This document shows positions 1-6,691 of a stretch of 13,744 nt of DNA, piece after piece. Under the pieces are notes generated by a model. The model was not told the origin of the DNA. It saw nothing but the letters and a program-made list of their open reading frames with translations, and searched no databases. The stretch spans positions 5,237 to 18,980 of the forward strand of contig CATLUC010000018.1 in assembly GCA_950059165.1 (NCBI GenBank), written 5' to 3'. Numbering within the stretch: position 1 is the first letter of the stretch; each line of letters begins with the position of its first letter. Source of the stretch: an uncultured Clostridium sp. (GTDB lineage: Bacteria; Bacillota; Clostridia; TANB77; CAG-508). The position numbers were made by a program, and so were the translations under genes.

Positions 1-32
1 ATGACAAAATTCAACATTTATATTTAATTTTT

Positions 33-1145
33 CTATAATTTCATTACTTCTTCCATTACTTTCGCCAAATATTTCATACTTGTCAAACATTGTTCTAAAG
101 TGTTACCTGTCGCTCCAACTTCTATTATACTTGCATATTTAGCTGTATGTTGATTATACCTTGATTTTGTAAGCATGATTGGCTTAAATAATCCTGGGTA
201 CATCTCTTCTGCCTTTTCCTGTATCTTAACTGCAAACTTTAAATTTTGATTCCAATTTGGATGCCACAACCCACCATTATTTGTACCAATTACAAACATT
301 ATTTGGGCTGCCACATCATTTTCTCCTATTTTAACTATTGGTGCATAATCACTTCTACTACCAATTGCATCTCTATGTACATCTATTACAATATCTGACG
401 GTGTTGTTTTTAAAATATTTTCCACAGTTTCTAGTGAACGTGTGTATGAACCATTATAAGAAGGATAATCATGATAAGAAGTGCTATGAACCACATTATA
501 ATTATATTGTTTTAGTTGATTTTCGAGCTCTGTTCCAACTCTTGTTACAGTATAATTCAAATCTGTTGTCCTATATGTTCCTGTTGGAGTATATTGGTAT
601 TTTTCACTTGATGTATAACTTTCGCAGCTATGTGTATGGAATAACACAATATTTTTATTTTCTATTGTAATATCTGGCTTTAACATATCTTGTGTAAGTT
701 CAAATTCTGTTTCATTTTTTACTTTTACCTTCCCATATTCACTTTGATACTTTTCTGTAATAGGATTATTTGTAATAACTTGTGTTTGCAAATCTGTTTG
801 TGCAGTCTCAATATTTTGTGTTTGTTCATCTTGCTCATTTGTAGCTACTTGTTTTGTGCTCTCATCTATCTCTATACTATCTTCTATATTTTCTTCATCT
901 TCCATAGTTTGCATAGAACTTATTTGTGTCTTGAGTACACCTTTTAAAACATCTTTTTCATTAGCCTTTTGTTCATATTCTTGATGAGTATTTGCTACTG
1001 TTGGAATAGTTTGTTTTAGGCAACTTAACATATTATTATTCTTTGGAATATATTTACTTATAATAAATACTACCATAATTGTTGCTAACATTCCTAATAA
1101 ATACTTTTTTATATCTTTCATTTTAAGTACTGTAACATTAAACAT
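33..1145 (-). CDS. spoIIP: Stage II sporulation protein P (peptidoglycan hydrolase)
   Basis: SpoIIP cuts septal peptidoglycan as an amidase/endopeptidase. With SpoIID and SpoIIM it drives engulfment of the forespore, acting outside the mother-cell membrane. With the ATG at 1145 the protein has 370 residues: a membrane anchor at about residues 14-32, an acidic Glu/Gln/Thr-rich linker to about 125, then the SpoIIP domain. Family motifs are visible: HTHSCESY at 170-177, DVHRDA at 255-260, FVIGTNN at 284-290, YNQH at 330-333 and IIEVGATGNT at 340-349. These supply the His and Glu residues expected for zinc binding and catalysis. I chose ATG 1145 because AAGGAG lies 6 bases upstream. An in-frame TTG at 1169 with AGGAG 4 bases upstream would add eight residues. 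The gene follows a terminator, so it is probably transcribed alone. The family call is firm; the start is less certain. Confidence 0.93.
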   Translation of the reverse strand: MFNVTVLKMKDIKKYLLGMLATIMVVFIISKYIPKNNNMLSCLKQTIPTVANTHQEYEQKANEKDVLKGVLKTQISSMQTMEDEENIEDSIEIDESTKQVATNEQDEQTQNIETAQTDLQTQVITNNPITEKYQSEYGKVKVKNETEFELTQDMLKPDITIENKNIVLFHTHSCESYTSSEKYQYTPTGTYRTTDLNYTVTRVGTELENQLKQYNYNVVHSTSYHDYPSYNGSYTRSLETVENILKTTPSDIVIDVHRDAIGSRSDYAPIVKIGENDVAAQIMFVIGTNNGGLWHPNWNQNLKFAVKIQEKAEEMYPGLFKPIMLTKSRYNQHTAKYASIIEVGATGNTLEQCLTSMKYLAKVMEEVMKL

Positions 1146-1183
1146 ATACTTCTCCTTGTCCTTGTCCAAAATTCTCCTATATA

Positions 1184-1214
1184 TATGTATATTCTAAGTA
1201 CTTTGCAATTATGC
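1184..1214 (-). promoter_or_regulatory. Possible sigma-E-type promoter for spoIIP
   Basis: On the minus strand GCATAATT (1214-1207) lies 15 bases before TATACATA (1191-1184). The second box contains ATACA, the core of the sigma-E -10 consensus CATACAnT, and the first carries the ATA of the -35. spoIIP is a sigma-E gene in Bacillus subtilis, so such a promoter is expected. The match is imperfect and the region is AT-rich, so this is a candidate only. Confidence 0.35.
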
Positions 1215-1225
1215 CCAAAACGTAT

Positions 1226-1267
1226 AAAAAAGATGGATTCTATTTTATTTAGAATACCATCTTTTTT
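1226..1267 (-). terminator. Intrinsic terminator after the 112-residue membrane protein gene
   Basis: A long stem is formed by 1226-1242 and 1250-1267, which are reverse complements apart from one bulged base, around a 7-base loop. On the minus strand the stem ends in a run of six T, starting about 10 bases after the stop of the gene at 1277-1615. The other strand also ends in a T run, so it could stop transcription both ways. It separates the small gene from spoIIP. Confidence 0.85.
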
Positions 1268-1276
1268 ATATTAATG

Positions 1277-1615
1277 TTATATTTTTTTCCAAAACCAGTC
1301 CAAACTGTTATCAATGCTTTTTTTGCCTTCTGCCTTTGCTTCTATGTCATCTACCCATAAATAAGAGAAGAATGTAATTAAAACAAATATGAAGTCAATT
1401 GCAATACATCTAGATAATGTTGATAACATATATCTGAATTCTTCTGGTAATGTTGCCATTTGTGCTACATGCATAATTAATACAATTAAGTATGCAAACA
1501 GTAATATTGCTGCTACATAACTCTTTTTTATCTCTTGTGCTAAAAATATTAATAATACAGTTGCTGCTAGCATTAATATTAGGGTTAATGGATTTGATAT
1601 ATCAAAAATGAACAT
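1277..1615 (-). CDS. Small three-helix membrane protein, unknown function
   Basis: I do not recognise this 112-residue protein. Hydrophobic segments lie at about 8-27, 31-51 and 69-87. A short basic patch (EIKKS) separates the first two, a loop (TLPEEFRYMLSTLSR) the second and third, and a charged tail ends in DWFWKKI. This suggests three membrane helices with the tail in the cytoplasm. No catalytic motif is visible. The start is well supported by GGAGGGG 5 bases before the ATG. The gene has its own predicted promoter (1655-1683) and a strong terminator directly after the stop, so it appears to be a single-gene transcript between glmM and spoIIP. A link to sporulation or envelope function is only suggested by its neighbours. 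Confidence 0.8.
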   Translation of the reverse strand: MFIFDISNPLTLILMLAATVLLIFLAQEIKKSYVAAILLFAYLIVLIMHVAQMATLPEEFRYMLSTLSRCIAIDFIFVLITFFSYLWVDDIEAKAEGKKSIDNSLDWFWKKI

Positions 1616-1654
1616 ATAATCCCCTCCGTTTTCTTTTGTTTTACCTACATTTAT

Positions 1655-1683
1655 ATGTTATCATTATTTGCATTTTTATTCAA
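1655..1683 (-). promoter_or_regulatory. Predicted sigma-A promoter with extended -10
   Basis: On the minus strand TTGAAT (1683-1678) is followed after 17 bases by TAACAT (1660-1655). The bases before it read TGA, giving the TGn extended -10 motif. It lies about 40 bases upstream of the ATG at 1615, a normal distance, and would drive the 112-residue membrane protein gene. Confidence 0.6.
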
Positions 1684-1780
1684 CACTTTTTTGTTATTTT
1701 TTTATTACATTTTTGTTACAATAACAGCTTTAATAATCTAAATTTTGTATAAGTGGTTATATATTTTTTAAGTTATCCAC

Positions 1781-1823
1781 GTAGCGACCAACGGAGCTAA
1801 AAGCGACGGCGATTGGGGCAGAC
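1781..1823 (-). other. GC-rich intergenic island downstream of glmM
   Basis: This 43-base stretch has 26 G/C bases, about 60%, inside very AT-rich intergenic DNA. AGCGAC occurs twice on the plus strand (1783-1788 and 1802-1807). A small hairpin GCT-AAA-AGC is possible at its centre, and CCAA/TTGG boxes could pair across it. It starts 19 bases after the glmM stop. There is no T run of the kind an intrinsic terminator needs. It could be a remnant of a dispersed repeat or a structured 3' UTR; I cannot tell which. The strand is given only because the flanking transcripts run that way. Confidence 0.4.
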
Positions 1824-1841
1824 TTCTTATAATATTATGTC

Positions 1842-3206
1842 TTATAACAATCTTTCTTGTATTAAGTTTGCTATTTCTTGAGCTTTTTTTGTTATGTATT
1901 CTTGGTCTTCTCCTTCTATCATAACTCTTACAAGTGGCTCTGTTCCAGATGGTCTAATTAAAACTCTACCATTTCCGTCAAATTCTTTTTCTAGGTTTTC
2001 TATTGCTTGTTTTATTGTTTCATCTTTGTCATAATCATATTTTTTGCTACTGTTTACTTTTGCATTTACTAATACTTGTGGATACAACTTAACAATATCC
2101 CCTAATTCAGAAGCTTTTTTCTTGGTTTCTAAAATAGCTTGTATTAGCATCAAAGATGTTAGAATTCCATCTCCTGTTGGATTATAGTCTAGTAATATTA
2201 CATGACCTGATTGTTCTCCACCTATGTTGAAATCTTGTTTTAGCATTTCTTCTAGTACATAACGGTCTCCTACTTTTGTTTGTATTAGTGTTAAGTTATT
2301 ATTTTTAGCATATTTATTTAAGCCTAAATTACTCATAACTGTTGCAACAATTGTGTCTTTTTTTAGCTTTCCTTTTTGTTTTAAGCTTTTAGCAATTATT
2401 GCCATTAGTTTGTCGCCATCTATTTCATTTCCTTTTTCATCAATTGCTAAACATCTATCTCCATCTCCATCATAGGCAACACCTAAACTTAACTTGTTTT
2501 CTACTACAAATTTTTTAAGTCCCTCTAAATGTGTTGACCCACAATTTTGGTTGATATTTATACCATTTGGATTGTTGTTAATAATTTTATATGGAATTTT
2601 TAATGCTTCAAATATTTTTTTTGCAACATCACTTGTTGCCCCATTTGCTGTGTCTATTCCAACTACAAAGTCTTCGTTCTTTTGTTGTTCTAATGAGTTT
2701 TTAAAAGTTTCTTGGAAAAATTCAACATATTTGTCCTTTAATTGTTCATTATATTCCAAAACACCTATTTTATCTCCAAATGCTGTTAATTCGTCTAATT
2801 TCCCAGATTCCATTATTTGTTCTATCTCTTCTTCTAATGTATCTGAAATTTTCATCCCTTTATTACTAAAAAATTTAATTCCATTAAATTCATAAGAATT
2901 ATGTGATGCTGAAATAACTACACTTGCATCTGCATTTAATTTTCTTGTCAAATATGCTACTGCTGGTGTTGGAATAACTCCTAATAATTTTACATTTGCT
3001 CCATAGCTCAAAAATCCTGCTACCATAGCACTTTCAATCAAGTTACCTGAAATACGTGTATCTCTTCCAATTAAAATAGTTGGCATATGGTCGCTATGCT
3101 TTGACAACACATAAGCTCCTGCTTTTGCTACTTTATATACTAATTCTGGTGTTAGTTCTGTATTAGCTACTCTTCTAATTCCATCTGTTCCAAAATACTT
3201 TCTCAT
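1842..3206 (-). CDS. glmM: Phosphoglucosamine mutase
   Basis: GlmM converts glucosamine-6-phosphate to glucosamine-1-phosphate in the cytoplasm, on the route to UDP-GlcNAc for peptidoglycan and other polymers. The 454-residue length is typical. FGTDGIRR opens the protein. The phosphoserine loop is SASHN at 99-103, with Ser101 as the predicted catalytic residue. The magnesium site is DGDGDR at 246-251, the sugar-binding loop GGEQSGH at 329-335, and the phosphate-binding loop RPSGTEP at 418-424. The loop continues SASHNSYEFNGIKFF, with Ser where many homologues have Pro. AGGA lies about 11 bases before the ATG. An ATG-TTA-AAA-TGA mini-frame at 3214-3203 overlaps the start. It lies 65 bases after cpsB with no terminator between them, so cotranscription with cpsCDB is possible. 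No clear terminator follows. Confidence 0.97.
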   Translation of the reverse strand: MRKYFGTDGIRRVANTELTPELVYKVAKAGAYVLSKHSDHMPTILIGRDTRISGNLIESAMVAGFLSYGANVKLLGVIPTPAVAYLTRKLNADASVVISASHNSYEFNGIKFFSNKGMKISDTLEEEIEQIMESGKLDELTAFGDKIGVLEYNEQLKDKYVEFFQETFKNSLEQQKNEDFVVGIDTANGATSDVAKKIFEALKIPYKIINNNPNGININQNCGSTHLEGLKKFVVENKLSLGVAYDGDGDRCLAIDEKGNEIDGDKLMAIIAKSLKQKGKLKKDTIVATVMSNLGLNKYAKNNNLTLIQTKVGDRYVLEEMLKQDFNIGGEQSGHVILLDYNPTGDGILTSLMLIQAILETKKKASELGDIVKLYPQVLVNAKVNSSKKYDYDKDETIKQAIENLEKEFDGNGRVLIRPSGTEPLVRVMIEGEDQEYITKKAQEIANLIQERLL

Positions 3207-3271
3207 TTTAACATCTTTCCTTTCCCAATTCTTTATATATGCAATTATATAGTTTTGTACTATTAATATTT

Positions 3272-4054
3272 TTATTTGCGTAATTTCATAATTAGCTTTT
3301 CTTTTAGTGTTAGTTCTATTTTATTCGGATTATTTATTTGTATTCTTTTGTTTTGTAATACGAGTTTTGGATTTATTGTTGTTAGTTTTTCTAGCTCTTC
3401 CTTTCCTACTATTTTTTCTAGTTTTGTTAATATCTCTGGAATTTTTGGATAAATTGTATTTTTTCTATGTACATCACTTCCTAAAAAGTGTACCATATTA
3501 TTTTCTAATAGTTTCTTTACTATTACTTGTGCTCTTGACCCATAATATCCTATAATGCTTGCATAATTTGCTTGCATATAAACTCCTTTTTCTATCAAAT
3601 CATAGATTAAATCTGGGCTTTGTTGTACAAAAAAATATCTTTCTGGATGTGCCAATATTGGAATTAGCTTGTTCTCTAGCATTTCATAAATTACATTATA
3701 TAAGTTTAAAGGTTCTACATTTAAAGGCATTTCAAAAAGTACATAGCTAGTATCATTTATTGTAGAAGCTTTGCCGTTTTCTAATAGTTTAACTATATTT
3801 TCTGACATATAAATTTCATTTCCTAAATATAATTTTAGGTTTATGTTTTCCTCTTGTCCCTTTTCATAAATTATTTTTATCCACATTTCACGTTCTGGCA
3901 CATTTGTTTCATAATATCCTTCCATATAATGTGAAGTTGAAACAATTGCTTGAAACCCTACTTGCTGTGCTTCTTGCAACAAATGTAGGGTTTCTTGTAT
4001 ATTTTTTGCACCATCATCAATATTTGGTAATATATGAGAATGTATGTCTATCAT
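3272..4054 (-). CDS. cpsB: PHP-type protein-tyrosine phosphatase, CpsB/CapC/YwqE family
   Basis: This is a metal-dependent phosphatase that removes phosphate from the tyrosine autokinase CpsD and so controls capsule or exopolysaccharide assembly. The 260 residues carry the PHP metal-site motifs in order: DIHSHILPNIDDGA at 3-16, TSHY at 40-43, GNE at 78-80, AHPER at 135-139 and GSDVHR at 192-197. The length fits the family. Its ATG overlaps the cpsD stop as ATGA, and AGGAG lies about 8 bases upstream inside cpsD, so the two are translationally coupled. The order cpsC-cpsD-cpsB matches capA-capB-capC of Staphylococcus aureus rather than the pneumococcal order. All expected metal ligands appear to be present, so it should be active. 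Confidence 0.93.
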   Translation of the reverse strand: MIDIHSHILPNIDDGAKNIQETLHLLQEAQQVGFQAIVSTSHYMEGYYETNVPEREMWIKIIYEKGQEENINLKLYLGNEIYMSENIVKLLENGKASTINDTSYVLFEMPLNVEPLNLYNVIYEMLENKLIPILAHPERYFFVQQSPDLIYDLIEKGVYMQANYASIIGYYGSRAQVIVKKLLENNMVHFLGSDVHRKNTIYPKIPEILTKLEKIVGKEELEKLTTINPKLVLQNKRIQINNPNKIELTLKEKLIMKLRK

Positions 4055-4908
4055 TTATCTTTTCTCCTCTTGGTTTTATCTAGATATTCATTCATTTGTT
4101 TTAAAATGTCTTCTGTTTTTTGGTTTTCTCTATTGTTTACTATTGGCTTTTGTATTTCTATTGGTGGTACTTTTTTTACTTGTTTTATATTATCATTGAA
4201 AAAGCTTGGGTCTTTACCATAATAATAATATCTTTCTTCATACCTTTTTGTAGATACAGGCATTTTATTTATTAATACTCCTGTTATATTGCCACCTACG
4301 TTTTGTACATTTTTAACAACTCTTGCTAATGCATCTTTTTTGGTTACTTTATGTGCTGTTACAATTATTGTAGAATCTACCATTCTAGATAAAATTAAGC
4401 TATCTGTTACTAATTCACATGGTGTACCATCTATAATTACTATATCACATACACTTTCTAATTTTTCTAATAATTTAATCATTTTGCTAGATACTAATAG
4501 TTCTGAAGGGTTTGGTGGTATGCTTCCTGCTGGAATTATATATAAGTTTTTTACCTCTGTTTTTTGCATACAGTTCATAATTTCTCTGCTTATATTTTCT
4601 TCTTCTTTTATTCCTACTTCTGATAAAAAATTTGATAATCCTGGCTTTGGTTTTGCTCCAAAAATTGCGTATTGTCTGCCTTTTCTCATGTCTGCGTCTA
4701 TCAATACTACTTTTTTTCCTGCTTGTGCAAATGTTACTGCTAAATTTGCAGTTATCCAACTTTTTCCTTCTCCTGGAAAAGTAGAAGTTACTAATAATGT
4801 TTTTGTTTTTTTATCATTGTTTATAAATTGTATATTTGTTCTTAATGTTCTAAAAATCTCTGAAATAGGAGATTTTGGGTCAATATGTGCTACTACTTCG
4901 TTTTTCAT
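4051..4908 (-). CDS. cpsD: Bacterial tyrosine autokinase, CpsD/CapB family
   Basis: This cytoplasmic BY-kinase works with the membrane protein CpsC. Autophosphorylation of its Tyr cluster and dephosphorylation by CpsB tune polymer length and export. The 285 residues show Walker A STFPGEGKS at 42-50, Walker A' VVLIDADMRKG at 67-77, and Walker B DIVIIDG at 155-161. The RTLRTNIQF stretch at 20-28 is typical of the family's N-terminal region. The Tyr cluster is RYEERYYYYG at 222-231. It is followed by a further 54 residues, Pro-containing and then very basic (TKRRKDK), whereas many family members end close to the cluster. Its start overlaps the cpsC stop by one base (TAATG), with AAGGAGG 11 bases upstream. 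Confidence 0.95.
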   Translation of the reverse strand: MKNEVVAHIDPKSPISEIFRTLRTNIQFINNDKKTKTLLVTSTFPGEGKSWITANLAVTFAQAGKKVVLIDADMRKGRQYAIFGAKPKPGLSNFLSEVGIKEEENISREIMNCMQKTEVKNLYIIPAGSIPPNPSELLVSSKMIKLLEKLESVCDIVIIDGTPCELVTDSLILSRMVDSTIIVTAHKVTKKDALARVVKNVQNVGGNITGVLINKMPVSTKRYEERYYYYGKDPSFFNDNIKQVKKVPPIEIQKPIVNNRENQKTEDILKQMNEYLDKTKRRKDK

Positions 4909-5615
4909 TATCTTCTGTTCCTCCTTTCTTCTCCTAGGTCTTCAATCATTGGGATAGAAACCAAAACTGGTAAATCATATTCCTTTTCTATGTCTTCTAC
5001 TGTTTTTATTGTTGTATCTAACATATTACTAATTAATACATATCCAATTGATACAACTACACCTATAAAGGCAAATATGATTATATCTTTTACATGGTTT
5101 ATATTAGAAGGCGAGTTTGATATTTCTGCTACATCTACTATCTGCACATTATCTATACTATAAATGTCTTTTACTTTCTCCATAAAAACTTCTGCTATCT
5201 CGTTTGCTATTTTAGCTGCATTTGCTGCTTGTTCATTTCTAACTGTTATTTCTATTAATTCTGTGTCTTTTCTTGCATTAACTGAAACGTTTTTTCTTAA
5301 TGTGTCTTCATCAATGTCTATTCCTAAATTTTGGATTACTTCTCTTAATACGTTTTTGCTTTTTACTAATTCGCTGTAAGTTGCTACTAATTTTGAATTA
5401 ATTGTTATTTCTGTTGCTGTTATACTTGTGTTTGTACTAATATTTTCATTTCCTGATGATGCTAATACTAATGTTGTATATGAGCTATACATTGGTGTTG
5501 TAAAAAGTATCGTATATATAAAACCAATGATGCTAAATATCAATACAATTATTATTATTTGGATTTTTTTACTCCAAAATAGATTAAATAGTTCTTTTAA
5601 ATCTAATTCTTCCAT
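4908..5615 (-). CDS. cpsC: Chain-length determinant/kinase activator, Wzz-like CpsC/CapA
   Basis: This is a polysaccharide co-polymerase of the membrane. Its cytoplasmic tail activates the BY-kinase CpsD, and its external domain influences polymer length or export. The 235 residues have the Wzz layout: a cytoplasmic start (EELDLKELFNLFWSKK), helix one at about 18-39, an external domain beginning with the TTPMYSSYTTLV segment, helix two at about 177-197, and a cytoplasmic tail with DLPVLVSIP at 214-222. This two-helix, short-tailed architecture without a fused kinase is the Gram-positive form. AAGGAAAACC immediately precedes the ATG. It is the first gene of cpsC-cpsD-cpsB, and its stop overlaps the cpsD start. 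Confidence 0.92.
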   Translation of the reverse strand: MEELDLKELFNLFWSKKIQIIIIVLIFSIIGFIYTILFTTPMYSSYTTLVLASSGNENISTNTSITATEITINSKLVATYSELVKSKNVLREVIQNLGIDIDEDTLRKNVSVNARKDTELIEITVRNEQAANAAKIANEIAEVFMEKVKDIYSIDNVQIVDVAEISNSPSNINHVKDIIIFAFIGVVVSIGYVLISNMLDTTIKTVEDIEKEYDLPVLVSIPMIEDLGEERRNRR

Positions 5616-5662
5616 GGTTTTCCTTTTTCCTTTCTATTTTTCATTTGTTATTTTTCTTTTAT

Positions 5663-5691
5663 AGTATACATTGAACTTTGTTTTTTTGCAA
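5663..5691 (-). promoter_or_regulatory. Predicted sigma-A promoter for cpsC-cpsD-cpsB
   Basis: On the minus strand TTGCAA (5691-5686) is separated by 17 bases from TATACT (5668-5663), with TG directly before the -10. It sits just after the stop of the upstream membrane protein gene (5694) and about 48 bases before the cpsC start. It would let the control module be transcribed apart from the genes upstream. Confidence 0.6.
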
Positions 5692-5693
5692 TA

Positions 5694-6542
5694 TTATTTA
5701 TGATTTTTCTTATATTTTATTTGATTATGTATAAAATTAGCAATTACTGTTAGTAAAATTCCTACTGCAATTAAGCTGTATGCATATATTTTTGTATTGC
5801 TTAACACTTGGGTTAGTATGTTTTTTATAATATTTGATATTGCTTCATTTAATAGTAAGATTGTTTCTATTTTTATTTTGGAATTTATAAATAAATTTAC
5901 TATTGTCATGAAAAAACCTGCAATTGTTAAAGATGTTCCAAATACTGAAAATGCTTTGTAAAGTTTTTTCATGTTTAATAATAATAACAAAATAGTTATT
6001 ACTGCTATTACAACTAAGGAAGCCTTTTCTACTATTTCTATGTATTTTTTTACTTTTGTGTAATATTCATTAATTTTATTTTCAAATTTGTAATGTGATA
6101 ATGTAGATGTGTATTCACTACATATTTTTTCTACTAATGTGTTTATTGCCTCTTTTTGTTCATTTGTTGTTTGCTTATTTCCTAAAAATTCTTCTATATT
6201 TTTATTTAATTTATCTTTTATTTCTTGTATGTCTATTGTTTCTTCTATTCCATCATATATACTACTTATCATTAATTGTGTGTCTTTTTTTACTTTTTCT
6301 TTTGAAACTATATTTTCTAATACTGTTTCGTCTAATCCTGATTGATGTATATAATTTTCAAAGTTTGATTGTACATCTTTTTGTATTTTTCCATAATAGT
6401 CTATTTCATCTAATTTTGATAATATATATTTTTTGCTTAATATACTAGAAGAAGCTAATTGTATTATCAAAAATATAATAATACATATAGCAATTAGGGT
6501 TGATAGGACATAATTTACAATATTTTTTACTACTGTTTCCAT
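5694..6542 (-). CDS. Four-helix membrane protein with large external helical domain, unknown function
   Basis: I cannot assign this 282-residue protein to a named family. Hydrophobic segments at about 10-31, 173-190, 198-219 and 252-271 give four membrane helices with both ends inside; the tail is strongly basic (KYKKNHK). Between helices one and two lies a segment of about 140 residues, rich in Lys, Glu, Ile and Asn, that reads as mostly helical and would sit outside the cell. It includes HQSGLDETVLENIVSKE (66-82), a stretch that looks like a conserved helical turn. A second external segment of about 30 residues lies between helices three and four. No enzymatic motif is visible. AAGGAG stands 7 bases before the ATG. 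The gene lies between the sortase pair and cpsCDB, so a cell-envelope role is likely. A sensor or an assembly partner are both possible. Confidence 0.8.
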   Translation of the reverse strand: METVVKNIVNYVLSTLIAICIIIFLIIQLASSSILSKKYILSKLDEIDYYGKIQKDVQSNFENYIHQSGLDETVLENIVSKEKVKKDTQLMISSIYDGIEETIDIQEIKDKLNKNIEEFLGNKQTTNEQKEAINTLVEKICSEYTSTLSHYKFENKINEYYTKVKKYIEIVEKASLVVIAVITILLLLLNMKKLYKAFSVFGTSLTIAGFFMTIVNLFINSKIKIETILLLNEAISNIIKNILTQVLSNTKIYAYSLIAVGILLTVIANFIHNQIKYKKNHK

Positions 6543-6691
6543 GATTTTCTCCTTTTCATGTGCATTTTGTATTACTTTATTACCTAAGTTTTTTTTTAAT
6601 CATGCTATTCTAAAATTAGCTCGACCTAAGCGTTTTGATAATTTTTATATTTAGTTGTATTTATAAAATAAAAGTTTTTGGTAATTATGTT

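Noticed and set aside
338..947. Plus-strand frames rich in Phe, Leu and Tyr opposite spoIIP
   Set aside because: Low-complexity hydrophobic translations antisense to a well-supported gene; these are shadows of AT-rich coding DNA.
1742..1780. GTGG...CCAC inverted repeat after the GC-rich island
   Set aside because: Only four base pairs are continuous, with mismatches after them and no T run, so it is not a supported terminator.
1773..1781. TTATCCACG, close to a DnaA box
   Set aside because: A single near match in AT-rich DNA, without a cluster of boxes, dnaA or dnaN, does not support an origin.
3244..3249. A perfect TATAAT (minus strand) upstream of glmM
   Set aside because: No reasonable -35 lies 16 to 18 bases upstream and there is no TGn, so it is not reported as a promoter; chance TATAAT words are common here.
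4487..4759. A 90-codon minus-strand frame inside cpsD
   Set aside because: It overlaps the Walker A region of cpsD in another frame and has a basic, low-complexity translation without a ribosome site.
4289..4957. A 222-codon open frame on the plus strand opposite cpsD
   Set aside because: It lies antisense to a clear BY-kinase gene with all motifs, and it arises because AT-rich codons of the real gene rarely give stops on the other strand. No domain or ribosome site supports it.
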